Shown here: positions 30,597-39,680 of the stretch, in pieces
How positions within the stretch are numbered: the stretch's first letter is position 1
Layout of the letters: each line of letters opens with the position of its first letter
Translations under genes and position numbers: made by a program
Notes under the pieces: model-generated
Seen by the model: only the letters and a program-made list of their open reading frames with translations
Told to the model about the DNA's origin: nothing
Database searches by the model: none
From: Flavobacteriaceae bacterium MAR_2010_188
GTDB taxonomy: Bacteria > Bacteroidota > Bacteroidia > Flavobacteriales > Flavobacteriaceae
NCBI GenBank assembly: GCA_900104375.1
Contig: LT629302.1
Location: 620,001 to 684,000 of the forward strand
Direction of reading: 5' to 3'
Length of the DNA: 64,000 nt

Positions 30597-31700
30597 TTAG
30601 TTTGTCAAGATTATTTTTAAAGCTTTTTCTTCTGCGGCATTCCCAAAAACTTCGTAAGCCTTCATGATTTCATCTAATTTGAAGTGATGCGTGATCAGTT
30701 TTTCAGGTTGAAGTTTTCCAGATACCACTGTTTTAAGAAGCATTGGAGTCGTGTTGGTATTTACAAGTCCCATGGTGATTGTGATGTTCTGAATCCATAA
30801 ATCCTGAATTTGAAGATCAACACTTTTTCCGTGTACACCAATATTGGCCACGTGACCGCCAGGTCTAACGATTCGTTGGCAAATGTTGAAGGTTGCCGGA
30901 GCACCAACTGCTTCAATGGCAACATCAACACCGTCTTCAGTTTCGGACATTATTTGTTTTACCGCATCAGCAACACCAGAATTTATGGTATCGGTAGCTC
31001 CCATTTTTTTGGCCAGTTTAAGACGATTTTCATCTAGGTCGATCATATATATTTTGGCCGGAGAATAAAATTGGGCGGTCAGTAAAGCAGACATTCCTAT
31101 TGGACCTGCGCCTACGATTGCTATAGTATCACCTGGTTTTACACAACCATTTATAACACCCATTTCGTGGCCTGTAGGTAAAATGTCGCTCAACATCACC
31201 ATTGCTTCGTCGTCCATTCCTTTTGGTGTTGTATAAAGACTGTTGTCGGCATAAGGGATACGCACGTATTCGGCTTGAGTTCCGTTGATTAGGTTACCTA
31301 AAATCCATCCACCGTCTTTACAATGACCGTACATTTGTTTTTTACAGTATTCACAAGAACCGCAAGCGGTTATACACGAAATGATGACGCGGTCGCCTTT
31401 TTTGAAATTACTAACGCCAGACCCAACTTTTTCTATAATCCCAATACCTTCATGACCTAATGTGGTCCCTGGTTTTACTGAAGGTGTTTTTCCGTGAAGA
31501 ATTCCTAAATCGGTTCCGCAAATTGTGGTCTTAACCATTTTTACGATTGCGTCTGTTTGCTCTTCGATTTCTGGTTTAAGAACTTCTTTATATGAAATCT
31601 TGCCCGGTCCATCGTAAACGAGGCCTTTCATCTTAGTTGACTTCTCGGAAGAAGAACCATTCGATTGTATTTTTTTAACTGGAACAATTGTATCTGACAT
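30597..31700 (-). CDS. Zinc-dependent alcohol dehydrogenase
   Basis: The 367-residue MDR protein has the catalytic Zn site TTICGTDLGILHG (Cys near 60) and GHEGIGIIEKVG (His-Glu). The structural Zn cluster ITACGSCEYCKKQMYGHC (four Cys) is near 110-125, and Rossmann GAGPIGMSAL is near 195. It resembles alcohol/threonine dehydrogenases. The N-terminal 25 residues (SDTIVPVKKIQSNGSSSEK) are a non-family extension. It has the clearest regulon promoter and heads an operon with YceI and the porin. Confidence 0.9.
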   Translation of the reverse strand: MSDTIVPVKKIQSNGSSSEKSTKMKGLVYDGPGKISYKEVLKPEIEEQTDAIVKMVKTTICGTDLGILHGKTPSVKPGTTLGHEGIGIIEKVGSGVSNFKKGDRVIISCITACGSCEYCKKQMYGHCKDGGWILGNLINGTQAEYVRIPYADNSLYTTPKGMDDEAMVMLSDILPTGHEMGVINGCVKPGDTIAIVGAGPIGMSALLTAQFYSPAKIYMIDLDENRLKLAKKMGATDTINSGVADAVKQIMSETEDGVDVAIEAVGAPATFNICQRIVRPGGHVANIGVHGKSVDLQIQDLWIQNITITMGLVNTNTTPMLLKTVVSGKLQPEKLITHHFKLDEIMKAYEVFGNAAEEKALKIILTN

Positions 31701-31746
31701 TGCTTTTTATTTTAAGTTAAACTGACAAAGTATTTTATATCTATGG

Positions 31747-31790
31747 CAAATGTAGACCAGGAGTCAAGAGTAAAATATGACCGATATCAG
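31747..31790 (-). promoter_or_regulatory. CRP/FNR-type activator site and -7 box of the alcohol dehydrogenase operon
   Basis: On the minus strand, CTGATATCGGTCAT (plus 31777-31790) is followed after 22 nt by TACATTTG (plus 31747-31754), a perfect TAnnTTTG box. The spacing is the same as in the other four sites. Confidence 0.7.
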
Positions 31791-31838
31791 TCCGCGGTTT
31801 ATGAAGGGGAAGGAAAAATTTGAAGTTGGTAATTGGAA

Positions 31839-31901
31839 GGGAGTAGTGAGTATGTATGAGGGAGTAGGGAGTATGTATGAGGGATTAGGGATTAGGGATT
31901 A
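31839..31901. repeat. Tandem 21-bp and 7-bp repeats in intergenic DNA
   Basis: Two near-identical 21-bp units (GGGAGTAGTGAGTATGTATGA and a one-base variant) are followed by three copies of GGGATTA. They lie in the 400-bp intergenic stretch between the alcohol dehydrogenase promoter and the acetyl-CoA hydrolase stop. No protein or RNA is suggested. Confidence 0.85.
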
Positions 31902-31925
31902 GTAATTCAGGGGAAGTGGAGGCTT

Positions 31926-32030
31926 GAAGCTAGAAGCTAGAGACTAGAAACTAGAGACTAGAGACAAGATGCTAGAGGTTGGAAACTAGAAACTAGAAAC
32001 CAGAGGCTAGAGGCTAGAGGCTAGAAGATA
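31926..32030. repeat. Fifteen-unit heptanucleotide tandem repeat (GARRCTA-like)
   Basis: The region reads as fifteen 7-bp units of GA(A/G)(A/G)CTA and close variants (GAAGCTA, GAGACTA, GAAACTA, GAGGCTA). Most units contain or create CTAG. The whole gene-free region 31791-32108 holds these repeats and a TTTGCAACT-type repeat near 32036-32070, and nothing else that I can identify. Confidence 0.85.
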
Positions 32031-32108
32031 GACTCCTTTGCAACTCTGCAACTTTGAATCTTTGCAACTAAAAATCAATAAAAACAGGTAATAGAAAATA
32101 AGAACTGA

Positions 32109-33377
32109 CTACCTATTAAACCGTAAACTGGCTTCTCTTTCAAGATGTTCTCTATGGTCTGGGTGCGCAATCGAAATAAGTGCTTTTGCCCGTTGTTCCA
32201 TCCCTTTTCCAAATAAATTTACCACACCGTATTCAGTTACAACGTAATGCACGTGGGCGCGGGTAGTTGTAACACTGGCGCCTTCCTTCAAAAATGAAGT
32301 AATTTTAGAAAGTCCTTTGTTGGTCACTGATGGCATGGCGATTATGGGTTTTCCGCCTTCGGAAAGTGAGGCTCCACGGATAAAATCCATTTGTCCACCC
32401 ACACCAAAATATTGATTGATACCAATACTATCGGCACAAACCTGTCCGGTTAAATCAATTTCTATTGCACTGTTTATTGCGGTAACTTTTGGATTCCTCC
32501 TAATGATTGCAGTATCATTGGTATAAGAAGCTTCTTTAAAATGAACTATGGGATTATCATCTACAAAATCAAATAACTTCTGGGTTCCCATCGCAAAGCA
32601 GGTAACGATTTTCCCTTGCTTTACGACTTTTTCTTCACCAGTAATTATCCCTTTTTCAACTAAAGGAAGAATGCCATCGCTAAACATTTCGGTATGTATT
32701 CCTAATCGTTTATGATTATGAAGGTTGTTTAGAACGGCGTTAGGTATGTTCCCGATTCCCATTTGCAGTGTTGCTCCATCGTCAACCAAACCGGCTACGT
32801 GCTTCCCAATAATAGATTCTACATCTGTGGGTATTCCCAAATTTGCGATGTGTATCGGGCTGTTTACTTCTACAGCAAAATCAATATTGTTAATATGAAT
32901 AATCCCATCACCGTTTGTTCTTGGAACTTGTGGATTAATCTGAGCGATAACCTTTTTAGCGGTCTGTATTGCAGCCAAAGTTATATCTACCGAAATCCCT
33001 AATGAACAATACCCATGATTGTCCGGTGGAGACACTTGTATAAATGCGACATCTAAAGGAAAAATGTTCTGCTTAAATAGCAAATGAATTTCACTTAAGA
33101 AAATAGGAATATAATCGCCGTGAGAGGTATTGATACTTTTACGAACATTTTCTCCCACGAAACAACTCGAAAGATGAAATGCCTCCGTATAAGGTTGCAT
33201 GGTATACTTTGCCTCACCGTGAGTGTGGATTTGTATTATCTCGACCTTCTTTAACTCTGCATGTCTTAAACAAAGAGTATCGATCAACAAATTAGGAGTC
33301 ATTGCCGCCCCTTGGAAAAATATACGATTATTGGATTTTACTATGGATACAGCCTCTTCGGCAGATACTATTTTCAT
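32109..33377 (-). CDS. Acetyl-CoA hydrolase/transferase family protein
   Basis: 422 residues with the Cat1/acyl-CoA transferase fold in two halves. Features include IFFQGAAMTPN near 20, the mid-protein GDGIIHINN and the ATLQMGIGNIPNAVL segment near 207-225. The HTEMFSDGILPLVEKG stretch is near 234-249. It is expected to move CoA between acetyl-CoA and another acid or to hydrolyse acetyl-CoA. It lies 42 bp after a universal stress gene and probably shares its regulon promoter. That suits fermentative or low-energy conditions. Confidence 0.87.
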   Translation of the reverse strand: MKIVSAEEAVSIVKSNNRIFFQGAAMTPNLLIDTLCLRHAELKKVEIIQIHTHGEAKYTMQPYTEAFHLSSCFVGENVRKSINTSHGDYIPIFLSEIHLLFKQNIFPLDVAFIQVSPPDNHGYCSLGISVDITLAAIQTAKKVIAQINPQVPRTNGDGIIHINNIDFAVEVNSPIHIANLGIPTDVESIIGKHVAGLVDDGATLQMGIGNIPNAVLNNLHNHKRLGIHTEMFSDGILPLVEKGIITGEEKVVKQGKIVTCFAMGTQKLFDFVDDNPIVHFKEASYTNDTAIIRRNPKVTAINSAIEIDLTGQVCADSIGINQYFGVGGQMDFIRGASLSEGGKPIIAMPSVTNKGLSKITSFLKEGASVTTTRAHVHYVVTEYGVVNLFGKGMEQRAKALISIAHPDHREHLEREASLRFNR

Positions 33378-33419
33378 AAGTTGCTTTTTGATTATTGTGA
33401 GTGGTTTTCAGCTTCAAAT

Positions 33420-34256
33420 TTATTCGTGCAATACCAATAAAGGTATGTAAAGATGGTAACTGATGTTTTCTAAGGGAACTTTAAATAAAATACGCTGAAA
33501 GAGATTTAGGTTTTTTGCCATGAGCGCTATCATGTCGATTTTCATACTACTAATGAATGAATCTAACGAATTATCGAGATTTGGATTTTCAATAAGATGA
33601 AAACTATTATGGGTTTTCTTGAGCTGCTCTTTTAGAACTTCACGATGATTATTTTGACTTTCAGTTAAAGCTTTTTGGGTTTGTGCAACCCTTATCACCT
33701 TAATCGAGGAATGATATATACTTACGATTTTTAATAAAGAGCGCATAGCCCTATTTTTATTCGGCGCATTTAGGTCAGTGGGAAAACCAATGTTGATTGG
33801 TTTTTTAAAAGTTGCCTGTTCTGGAATTACTAACGTCGTGCATTTAATCCGCTTGATTACCGCACCTGTTTTACTGCCAACAATGGTATCCTCTAATCCA
33901 GAAACACCTCGAGATCCCATAATCAAATAGTCTATTTTGTTTATTTTGATGTAATTTCGGATGCCTTCAATAAATGCGGACTTTAATATAATCGGGCTAA
34001 AATTGAATTTTTCATCTTTTGCTAATTCCTCTGCATTTTCTTCCCACAATTTCATTTGAAGCTTAAGTGACTCCGGTATATCTTCCGTTTCTAAAACTTC
34101 AGCATTAATTGGCTTGTTGTTTCTAACTTTAGAAGTGCTTATAATAACATGTAGAAAGTGAAAAGTGATGTTCTTGCCGTGAAAAAAGCTCAAGGCGTAT
34201 TCCGTGGCATTCCAAGAATTTTGGGAAAAGTCTGTAGGTATTAGTATGTGTTGCAT
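33420..34256 (-). CDS. Universal stress protein, two-domain (second copy)
   Basis: 278 residues. The first domain begins HILIPTDFSQNSWNATEY and has the phosphate loop GSRGVSGLEDTIVGSKTGAV near 117. The second, divergent domain lacks a clear GxG loop. It has a regulon-type promoter (34274-34317) and lies upstream of acetyl-CoA hydrolase/transferase. A second copy of the same architecture (25720-26547) in the same island supports a shared stress role. Confidence 0.88.
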   Translation of the reverse strand: MQHILIPTDFSQNSWNATEYALSFFHGKNITFHFLHVIISTSKVRNNKPINAEVLETEDIPESLKLQMKLWEENAEELAKDEKFNFSPIILKSAFIEGIRNYIKINKIDYLIMGSRGVSGLEDTIVGSKTGAVIKRIKCTTLVIPEQATFKKPINIGFPTDLNAPNKNRAMRSLLKIVSIYHSSIKVIRVAQTQKALTESQNNHREVLKEQLKKTHNSFHLIENPNLDNSLDSFISSMKIDMIALMAKNLNLFQRILFKVPLENISYHLYIPLLVLHE

Positions 34257-34273
34257 TCTACTTTGTATCTAAA

Positions 34274-34317
34274 CAAAAGTATTGATGCAGCTAAGACTAA
34301 AACCTGATAAAAATCAG
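34274..34317 (-). promoter_or_regulatory. CRP/FNR-type activator site and -7 box of the second universal stress gene
   Basis: CTGATAAAAATCAG at 34304-34317 is a perfect 5-bp inverted repeat with 4-nt spacing. Read on the minus strand, 22 nt later comes TACTTTTG (plus 34274-34281), a perfect TAnnTTTG. It lies just beyond the 3' end of the CRP-type response regulator gene. Confidence 0.75.
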
Positions 34318-34325
34318 TTTCAGCA

Positions 34326-35375
34326 TCATTCTACCATTTCCAATTCGTTTAGCTTAAGGATGCTTATGTTTCTACCGTCTATTTCTATTAAACCTTTTTT
34401 CTTGAATTCTGATAAGGTCCTGATCAAACTTTCGGTGGCTATACCCGCCACACTGGCCAAGTCGCTTCTAGAAATCTTTATGGAGTCACCCGATTTTTTA
34501 TTTAATATTCCCGCAAATTGAAGAATGGTTTTTGCCGTTTTCTTCCGAACGGAACTGTAGGCCATTTGGACTAGTTGATTTTTAATGTCCGCCACGGTAT
34601 TGTTGAGAATATTCATAATCTCTAAGGATACATCTAGATTATTGCCGAGTATTTTTTTTAATTTACTTTTCTGTATCCCAACAATTTCTACTTCTTCAAT
34701 ACAGCTAGCGGTTTCTTGATAAGGAATGTTTTCTAGAAAAGACGTAAATCCTAAAAATTCATCGGGTTTGTGTAATGCGGTTATAAGTTCTTTACCACTC
34801 TGGTCCATTTTATGGCTTTTCACAATTCCACTAAGAATCAAATAAATTATAGTTGAATGGTCCCCTTCTCGGTAGATAATCTCGCCTGGCGAGAACACTT
34901 TGTTTTCACCCGTATCATCGAATAAATTTTTCAATTCATTTAAGTTACGAATACCGCTCTCGGTCTTTGATTTATTGGATGCTTCGCTAATTATCTGGGC
35001 AAGAACTTCCGCTTTCGCCAACCGACTTTCGACCGCACTTAGCAGTTCTTGCTCTTCAAAAGGCTTAGAAAGATAATCGTCTGCTCCCAAATCCATTCCT
35101 TTTCTAATTTCTTGGTATTCTGTCTTGGCAGAAAGAAATATAAATGGGATGTGCGAAGTAGTCGGTTCTAAAGACACGGCCTCTAGAACGCCATATCCAT
35201 CTACTTCTGGCATCATAATATCACATACAATTAGGTCAGGTAGTTGGTTCTTGGCTACCTCGATCCCAATCCTTCCGTTAGGAGCAGTGCTAATACTATA
35301 ACCAGATAGTTCTAAGAGTTCTGCAGTATTTTCTCTTAGTGCTGTATCATCTTCAATAATTAGAATAGTTTTCAT
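34326..35375 (-). CDS. Response regulator fused to CRP/FNR-type DNA-binding protein
   Basis: 349 residues. The receiver domain is about 1-125, with phospho-Asp D52 in VCDIMMPEVDG and Lys near 102 in LSKPFEE. A cNMP-binding-like jelly roll (about 150-265, PGEIIYREGD) follows, then a Crp-type HTH (270-349) with recognition region ATESLIRTLSEF. The Glu and Arg of that region match the FNR residues that read TGA. Its gene overlaps the histidine kinase by 4 bp. It is the natural candidate to bind the CTGAT-N4-ATCAG sites around it. Confidence 0.9.
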   Translation of the reverse strand: MKTILIIEDDTALRENTAELLELSGYSISTAPNGRIGIEVAKNQLPDLIVCDIMMPEVDGYGVLEAVSLEPTTSHIPFIFLSAKTEYQEIRKGMDLGADDYLSKPFEEQELLSAVESRLAKAEVLAQIISEASNKSKTESGIRNLNELKNLFDDTGENKVFSPGEIIYREGDHSTIIYLILSGIVKSHKMDQSGKELITALHKPDEFLGFTSFLENIPYQETASCIEEVEIVGIQKSKLKKILGNNLDVSLEIMNILNNTVADIKNQLVQMAYSSVRKKTAKTILQFAGILNKKSGDSIKISRSDLASVAGIATESLIRTLSEFKKKGLIEIDGRNISILKLNELEMVE

Positions 35376-36892
35376 TTTGTTTTTTTCGATGTTGTCATTG
35401 GGATTGTAACCATAAATTCTGTCCCTTTTCCTTCTACGCTTTTAAAGGTGATATTTCCTTCCAGATTTTCTAAATGGGTTTTTACGATATTTAAGCCTAT
35501 ACCAGTTCCTTGGGTCAACAAGGCATTTTCTGCTCTAAAATATCTGTTAAAGATATATTTCTGTTCTGATTTTAGTATTCCCATACCTTCATCACGGATG
35601 GTCACCACCAAATTTTTCCCAACTTCTTTGGCGGACAAGAATATTGTTGAGTCTTCCGAAGAATACTTAACCGCATTGTTGATGAGATTGGTCAAGATGA
35701 GTTCCAATACATGTTCATCAAAATCCAAAAATATAGAGTCCGTATTTTCGGGATATTCAATCTGCTGGCCTTCTTTTAAAAACATATTTGCTTCATAAAC
35801 AACTTCGTTTACGACCTTACTCAAAGGGAAATTAGAAAAATTATAAATCACATTTCCACTTTCCATACGCTCAATGGATAAAAAGTCATTTATGATGTTA
35901 TTAAGATACTTTACTTTAGATTGAATTGTTTTTAAGTGTTTTTCTCGCTTTTCGTGATGTTCTTCCTTCGGATACTTTCCGGCCAAGGTGGCCGAGGTCA
36001 ATATTCCGCTTAAAGGAGTTTTAAATTCATGGGAAACTAGAGACAGAAATTTTGTTTTTAGCTCGCCCAATTCTTTTTCGGTAGCCAAGGCATCTTCTAA
36101 CTGCTTGGTCCGGTCTGCAACAGTTTGTTCCAGTTTTTGGGTGTATGCTTCGTGCTCAATAATATCTAGGACAATAGCCAAAAGCGCATCTGTATCACCA
36201 ATTGAAGACTTTTGAAGATGGACTTCGACGGGATAGCTAGTACCATTTTTGCGTTGGTGCCTTGTGTTGAATTTTAACTTATCCAAAGAGTCATCGTACA
36301 AGGGAGAGATAACGGCTAAAAATTCGGCTTTACTAAACGATGGCATGATGGACAAAACCGACATCTTTCTTATTTCTTCTAAGGAATAACCAATGTTCTT
36401 TAGCGCCCCCTTATTCACGTTAATAAATGCTAGGGATTTGCCATCAAAAATATAGATCTCATTAAGCGACTCATTAAAGATATTTGCCCAATGCAGTAAT
36501 TCTTGCTCAGATCTCTTCCTAACGGTTATGTCGATAACCAATGCCATCACAAAATCTTGATCATAAAACGTAAAAGGATTGAGCCCGGCTTCTACTGGAA
36601 ATACGCTTCCGTCTTTACGACGTCCGAACAAGTCCCGTCCGTGACCCATCTGGCGTTTGTCACTCTTTTCCAAAAAACCGCTTACGTGCTTATGATGATT
36701 TTTTTGATAATTTTTAGGGATAAGGACATCAAGATGCTGCCCTCTCAATTCATCCTCATCGTAACCAAAGATACCATTTGCAGCAGCATTAGTGGCCACA
36801 ATAATCTGCGATTGGTTCACGATTACGAGGCCTTCTGAAACAGCTTCTGAAAGTATCCTGAATTCATTACTCCCTTTTTTGAATACATCCAT
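35372..36892 (-). CDS. PAS-domain sensor histidine kinase
   Basis: 506 residues, cytosolic by appearance, with no membrane segment. A PAS domain is near 10-125 (ATNAAANGIFGYDEDELRG), a second PAS near 140-250, HisKA near 275-340 with phospho-acceptor in SHEFKTPLSGIL, and a HATPase near 385-500 (NNAVKYS, GTGIGLNI). It overlaps the response regulator gene by 4 bp and is probably its partner. PAS domains commonly sense redox, oxygen or energy state, but no haem or flavin ligand is evident. Confidence 0.92.
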   Translation of the reverse strand: MDVFKKGSNEFRILSEAVSEGLVIVNQSQIIVATNAAANGIFGYDEDELRGQHLDVLIPKNYQKNHHKHVSGFLEKSDKRQMGHGRDLFGRRKDGSVFPVEAGLNPFTFYDQDFVMALVIDITVRKRSEQELLHWANIFNESLNEIYIFDGKSLAFINVNKGALKNIGYSLEEIRKMSVLSIMPSFSKAEFLAVISPLYDDSLDKLKFNTRHQRKNGTSYPVEVHLQKSSIGDTDALLAIVLDIIEHEAYTQKLEQTVADRTKQLEDALATEKELGELKTKFLSLVSHEFKTPLSGILTSATLAGKYPKEEHHEKREKHLKTIQSKVKYLNNIINDFLSIERMESGNVIYNFSNFPLSKVVNEVVYEANMFLKEGQQIEYPENTDSIFLDFDEHVLELILTNLINNAVKYSSEDSTIFLSAKEVGKNLVVTIRDEGMGILKSEQKYIFNRYFRAENALLTQGTGIGLNIVKTHLENLEGNITFKSVEGKGTEFMVTIPMTTSKKTK

Positions 36893-36917
36893 CTGTTAAA
36901 GATACATTAATATGAAC

Positions 36918-36961
36918 CTGATAAATATCCTAGCTTAACAAAACGTCTAAGTTTACATTTA
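36918..36961 (+). promoter_or_regulatory. Imperfect regulon-type site and -7 box before the 36984 gene
   Basis: CTGATAAATATCCT at 36918-36931 matches one half site of CTGAT-N4-ATCAG well and the other poorly. 22 nt later is TACATTTA (36954-36961), fitting TAnnTTT. The spacing equals the other sites, and I treat it as a weaker member. Confidence 0.5.
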
Positions 36962-36983
36962 CAACATAAATATTTTCAGTAAA

Positions 36984-37391
36984 ATGAATAAACCAAGCAG
37001 ACCGGGATTGTACTTCTACCAGAAATTGGGAGAACTTTTCTATGCTGTTGCAGCTTCCGATATCTCTATCGGAAAACTAGAATACCACGCCTTAACCCAG
37101 TTAGTTGAGAACAAATGGAAGAATGTGGATAGCCCAGATACATCTAATAAAATTGATGCACTTAGGCAGATTTCCATATTTTTTGAATGGTTCGATTATG
37201 AATGTATGGATGCAGATGATTGTTTTATCGGTTTTACTGACTACTTTAAACACCATAAAAATCTCTTTGTGGAAGAACAAAAGGATTTAATAATTAAAAC
37301 GGTCTATAAAATAGCCTTCGAATTTAAGGGCAACCATAAAAACGACCGCAGAATGATCAATGAATTACGATTTCTCTTTAACCAAAATTGA
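36984..37391 (+). CDS. Hypothetical helical protein (TerB-like?)
   Basis: This 135-residue all-helical protein has no signal peptide. The first half, LGELFYAVAASDISIGKLEYHALTQLV, resembles the acidic helical TerB/tellurite-resistance domain, but metal-binding Asp/Glu positions are not clear enough to call. Its gene is divergent from the histidine kinase, has a weak regulon-type promoter, and its 3' end nearly touches the next gene. Confidence 0.55.
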   Translation: MNKPSRPGLYFYQKLGELFYAVAASDISIGKLEYHALTQLVENKWKNVDSPDTSNKIDALRQISIFFEWFDYECMDADDCFIGFTDYFKHHKNLFVEEQKDLIIKTVYKIAFEFKGNHKNDRRMINELRFLFNQN

Positions 37392-37395
37392 ATTT

Positions 37396-38301
37396 ATGAA
37401 TGCAAAGTACTTAAGTATAGTATTACTCCTGTTGTTAATACTTAGTTGTAAAGATGACAATCAAAAAAATGTAGAAAATTCCGAAGTGAATTTGGTTGTA
37501 AAAGACCTTCAATCCCAAACTTTTGAACAGACCTTACCCTTTGATACCATTTACAATCACACTGATGCCGATTTAAATAAGACCAAATCGGTTACCATGA
37601 AACGGAACAATTTGCTCGAGAAGGAAGACGATAAAGTAGAGCTGCAAGAATTGGTTAGCGAAAAGAAATTCAAAAAAGAGCAAGACGACTATCTAATCGA
37701 TTTTACCTATCCTTACCTAAACCCTGAGGTAAAAGCCACCTATCAAAACTTTAATGACTTTCTTGCCGATAATTATCTAAATATTGAAGGAGTAGAAGCA
37801 GATATCCTAAAGGAAAATGCCCTTAATTGTGATCAGCTTCCAACTAACCGTTTAAAGGAACAGCGTTACGTAGATTATAAGATTTACAATCTAAATGAAC
37901 GCATTGTTAGCGTGCTTTTATATCGCGAGAATTACTATTCTGGAGCATTGCATCCCGCCTATACCTTTGACTGTTTAAATTACGATTTAGACAAATCCGT
38001 TTTTATGGATTATGACGATTTTTTTAATCTTGGTAGTGAAGAGGAAGTTGCTAATATCATAAATTCCGTTTTGACCGAACAAATACAATCTGGAGATATT
38101 TACTATGAATGCTGGGAAATTACGCCCGACGATTTTGTGAACAATAAGAACAATTTTGTTTTAGATGAGATGAAGGCCGAGTTTTATTTTGATGACTGCG
38201 TCATTTGTCCATCGTATACCGGAACATTTTCAGTAGAAATTCCCTTAACCCAATTGATGCCAGTTCTTAAGAAATACGCTTCGAATCCACTGATATTATG
38301 A
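37396..38301 (+). CDS. DUF3298-like lipoprotein
   Basis: About 301 residues starting at ATG 37396. The upstream frame reaches 37360, but only this start gives a proper lipoprotein signal (LLLILSC at about 18). The C-terminal part (SGALHPAYTFDCLNYDLDKS) resembles the RsiV/DUF3298 domain found in lysozyme-binding and secreted proteins. The function is not known. It is 4 bp downstream of the gene at 36984 and probably co-transcribed. Confidence 0.6.
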   Translation: MNAKYLSIVLLLLLILSCKDDNQKNVENSEVNLVVKDLQSQTFEQTLPFDTIYNHTDADLNKTKSVTMKRNNLLEKEDDKVELQELVSEKKFKKEQDDYLIDFTYPYLNPEVKATYQNFNDFLADNYLNIEGVEADILKENALNCDQLPTNRLKEQRYVDYKIYNLNERIVSVLLYRENYYSGALHPAYTFDCLNYDLDKSVFMDYDDFFNLGSEEEVANIINSVLTEQIQSGDIYYECWEITPDDFVNNKNNFVLDEMKAEFYFDDCVICPSYTGTFSVEIPLTQLMPVLKKYASNPLIL

Positions 38302-38391
38302 TTTTTATTTTTCGTTTTCTGTTAATTCGCGATAAAGTCTAAACCTTCTAAATGTTATCTTTACGTATTTCAACTTAGAAAACTTTAGAAT

Positions 38392-39018
38392 ATGAATGGT
38401 AATGAGTTTTTTCCGGAGCAAAATATCTCTACGATTATCCCAATACTGATTGGTTATCCAGCAATTCAAGAATTGTTAAGCGCAAAATTTAAAGATGAAA
38501 TAATAAATAAGGAAGACGCAAATGGCCGACAATCTAACTATGCAAGAATCCTTGATGTTTCATTAGATAAAAGTAATATAGAAGAATATGATTTATTGGT
38601 AGGCATAAACTTAGAAACCTTAACATTTTTGTATAGGAATAAGGAGATATTGGTTAATGTTCACGTCTCTTTAATTTTAGATGTCGAAACCCAAAAAATC
38701 GGGATCGAGAAATTTAAGATCGACAGTAAAGGTAAAAGTTGGCTTGCCGATCAGCTGCTAGAGTCGGTGGTAAACAATTTTATGTATGATAAAATCAAGG
38801 AAAAGTTGAATTTTGATTTTATGCCACAAATTCAGGATCAGGTGACGACCCTAAATGATAAACTAGCTAATAGACTTGAAGCCAGAGAAGGGATTCATAT
38901 CACTGGCTCTTTAGAAAAACTAGAAATAATCCTGGTGGAGTCTCGTGACACCGCATTATGGATTTTTCTTAAGATTATCGGTTTTGGAGTCGTAGAAATC
39001 GAAAAATTAGAAATGTAA
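38392..39018 (+). CDS. Hypothetical protein
   Basis: 208 residues, no signal peptide, mixed alpha/beta. I do not recognise any conserved motif. TATCTTTA near 38357-38364 is a possible -7 box. It precedes the copper island by about 95 bp on the same strand but has no Cys or His clusters, so a copper role is not indicated. Confidence 0.55.
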   Translation: MNGNEFFPEQNISTIIPILIGYPAIQELLSAKFKDEIINKEDANGRQSNYARILDVSLDKSNIEEYDLLVGINLETLTFLYRNKEILVNVHVSLILDVETQKIGIEKFKIDSKGKSWLADQLLESVVNNFMYDKIKEKLNFDFMPQIQDQVTTLNDKLANRLEAREGIHITGSLEKLEIILVESRDTALWIFLKIIGFGVVEIEKLEM

Positions 39019-39112
39019 TCTTTTGGTTGTAAGCAGCGAATGAAAATAGTAACCTTAGATTGTAGGACCGAAAATAGACCCGAATGTTGAAATTTTTATA
39101 ACTTTGGTTAAA

Positions 39113-39532
39113 ATGAAACAATTTTTCCACAAATCGCTTTCTCTAGTGATGGCCGTTCTCGTCTTATCGACAACGCTTTCATTCGCCATAGATATGCACT
39201 TTTGTGGTGAAACCTTGGTTGATTATTCTTTCCTTAAGCAAGCGAAAACTTGCGGAATGGAACAGCCTTTAAATACCGTTAAATGCGAAAACCCCTCGGT
39301 TTCCCAAAAATCCTGTTGTAGTAACAGCCAATTGATAAAGCAGGCGAGCGATGACCTAAAAGTCTCTTCGCAGCAGTTGTCTCCAGAAATTCAGATTTTT
39401 ATAACTTCTTTTTTTTACGCTTACCAAAACCTATTTCAAACCGATACTACAAATAAGATTTCTTTTAATGAATATCCGCCACCTCTTATCCAGCGGAACA
39501 TCATGATACTTCATCAGACATTTTTAATTTAA
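39113..39532 (+). CDS. Small Cys-rich secreted protein (HYC_CC_PP family)
   Basis: 139 residues from ATG 39113 with a signal peptide (about 1-24, ending LSFA). The mature part contains HFCGETL, the paired cysteines SCCS and NTVKCENP, and ends YPPPLIQRN, the pattern of the HYC_CC_PP family. Its usual place is directly upstream of heavy-metal RND pumps in Bacteroidota. It probably binds Cu in the periplasm. It stands 148 bp before cusA. TAACTTTG lies only 6 nt before the ATG. Confidence 0.8.
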   Translation: MKQFFHKSLSLVMAVLVLSTTLSFAIDMHFCGETLVDYSFLKQAKTCGMEQPLNTVKCENPSVSQKSCCSNSQLIKQASDDLKVSSQQLSPEIQIFITSFFYAYQNLFQTDTTNKISFNEYPPPLIQRNIMILHQTFLI

Positions 39533-39680
39533 TTTTTTAGACAGTCCCGAAACTATTCGGGAGTATTGCCCTATGGAATTTTCGTAGGTGCTTCAATTTG
39601 TCCTTTTCATCTAGGTATATTTAAATTACTTCAAAAAAAGGGCAACACCAACCATATTCACTGTCTAATAAATAAAATAG

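Noticed and set aside
31926-32030. Possible CRISPR array
   Set aside because: Units are 7 bp with no 20-40 bp unique spacers and no cas genes nearby; it is a simple tandem repeat.
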